A DNA stretch of 64,000 nucleotides from assembly GCF_022539665.2 (NCBI RefSeq), contig NC_081333.1, positions 4,648,971 through 4,712,970 on the forward strand, written 5' to 3'. The translations under genes were made by a program, and so were the position numbers. The stretch's first letter is position 1; the number at the start of each line of letters is the position of its first letter. The DNA comes from Daphnia carinata. Taxonomy: Eukaryota > Arthropoda > Branchiopoda > Diplostraca > Daphniidae. Under the pieces are notes generated by a model, which saw nothing but the letters and a program-made list of their open reading frames with translations, ran no database searches and had not been told where the DNA came from. Positions 63,201 through 64,000 of this stretch are shown piece by piece.

Positions 63201-64000
63201 ACGATATACTGCACGCATGAAAATTTTATAGCCGTTAGGACATTATGCTCACTAGCACAAGCTTAGTGGTCTGTTATATGCCCATTGTTACTGTTCTGCT
63301 TCTTCCTTCTTATTCGTTTTTTTCCCCTGGTATTTAAAGGCGGGCGTTCGTTGCGCGTAAAGTTAAAATCGTTATAAACAAAATTTGTTTATTTTTATTT
63401 TTTGAAAAATAAAATGATCGCAATGCGGATAGTAGAGTTAGTAACAAAAACATTACTCCCGTTACTGTTTCGTTACAAGCGCTTAATTCTTGGCAATTTA
63501 AATAGCAAATAAAGCCACCAAAACCAAGAATAAAAAAAACAGAGAAATTTAAATTGAGAAATAAAAAAAATATTAAATCTGAGAGATATACGAAATAAAT
63601 GTCTATCTGGTGACACATCTACAGTTCTATTTCGGCGGCTTCCCTATATATATATAAAAAAAAGAAGCCTTTATAATAGAGTAAAGGGAGCTATAACTGG
63701 GAAGGGACACTGCGCCAATCGATCTTCTTCTCCATAATAAAAAATACTAGCGTAGGAATAAGATCAGGTGGACTGTTCAAGAATATAATACACTACGTCT
63801 AGTAGCCCCGTGTAATTTTACATTTTTCACAGCACTGTGGTAAACTAAACTAAAACCTGTTCTTTTTCTTTTTCCTCTCCGTCTGCGGGCCCTGTCATCC
63901 ACTCGGGGATTCTTTAAAAATAAAAATGTGTGTGGTCACCTATTCATGAACGAAGTGTACACTCATATAATATACGTATCGAAAATGCAACGTAAATATT
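60254..64000. other. AT-rich sequence, probably intron or upstream region of the receptor gene
   Basis: I could not place a splice-bounded exon here. A stretch at 62.22-62.39 kb is more GC-rich than its surroundings and open in two plus-strand frames (for example AVQNCVGTPLLVLKGPP), but neither strand gives a recognisable domain. A fragment near 60.55 kb reads VNPNGLGKYTASISIAGKK on the minus strand, faintly like the end of an immunoglobulin or fibronectin domain, but it lacks a donor. The remainder is T-rich or A-rich with homopolymers. Confidence 0.35.

Noticed and set aside
1-64000. CRISPR arrays, bacterial operons, rRNA genes
   Set aside because: No regularly spaced direct repeats, ribosome binding sites or rRNA-like sequence were seen. 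The many phase-consistent GT-AG introns show a eukaryotic nuclear origin.

Overview
The window is animal nuclear DNA, most likely from a small-genome crustacean such as Daphnia. The genes are compact and intron-rich, with many GT-AG introns of roughly 50-100 bases. Their closest relatives are conserved metazoan genes. AT-rich, homopolymer-rich spacers separate them, and there is a degraded BEL/Pao retroelement. The organism call is inference, because no species-specific marker was used. There are no bacterial operons, no CRISPR array, and no rRNA or tRNA gene that I could support.

Layout, left to right. 1-5.9 kb: no recognisable gene, one T62-G22 tract, a GC-rich block and an orphan core-promoter match. 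6.7-12.9 kb, minus: an eight-exon gene for an unrecognised 480-residue coiled-coil protein. 14.1-17.3 kb, plus: a broken BEL/Pao pol remnant, then a separate gag-like open frame. 20.3-23.9 kb, plus: complete 14-exon yurt/EPB41L5 FERM gene. 23.9-29.7 kb: long spacer. 29.7-37.0 kb, plus: a ZC2HC1-type zinc-finger gene with a 4 kb first intron and either a 44-base intron or a frameshift near its start. 37.4-38.4 kb, minus: thymidylate kinase. 39.4-48.5 kb, minus: inositol-trisphosphate 3-kinase with at least two, probably three, alternative coding 5' ends. 51.5-53.5 kb, minus: protein farnesyltransferase beta subunit. 53.9-55.6 kb, plus: an intronless orphan gene with a recent in-frame tandem duplication, divergent from farnesyltransferase. 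57.3-60.3 kb, minus: the 3' end of a single-pass membrane receptor whose extracellular part lies further right or outside the window. 60.3-64 kb: AT-rich sequence, probably intron or upstream region of that receptor.

The genes are unrelated housekeeping, signalling and polarity genes, not a pathway cluster. Arrangement matters in two places: the zinc-finger and thymidylate kinase genes converge with overlapping 3' ends, and the farnesyltransferase and orphan genes diverge from a shared 400-base interval. Gene models were built by eye from splice sites, phase and protein similarity. Every internal phase closes to a whole number of codons, but no transcript evidence was available. The best candidate for something undescribed is the repetitive orphan protein at 53.9-55.6 kb.
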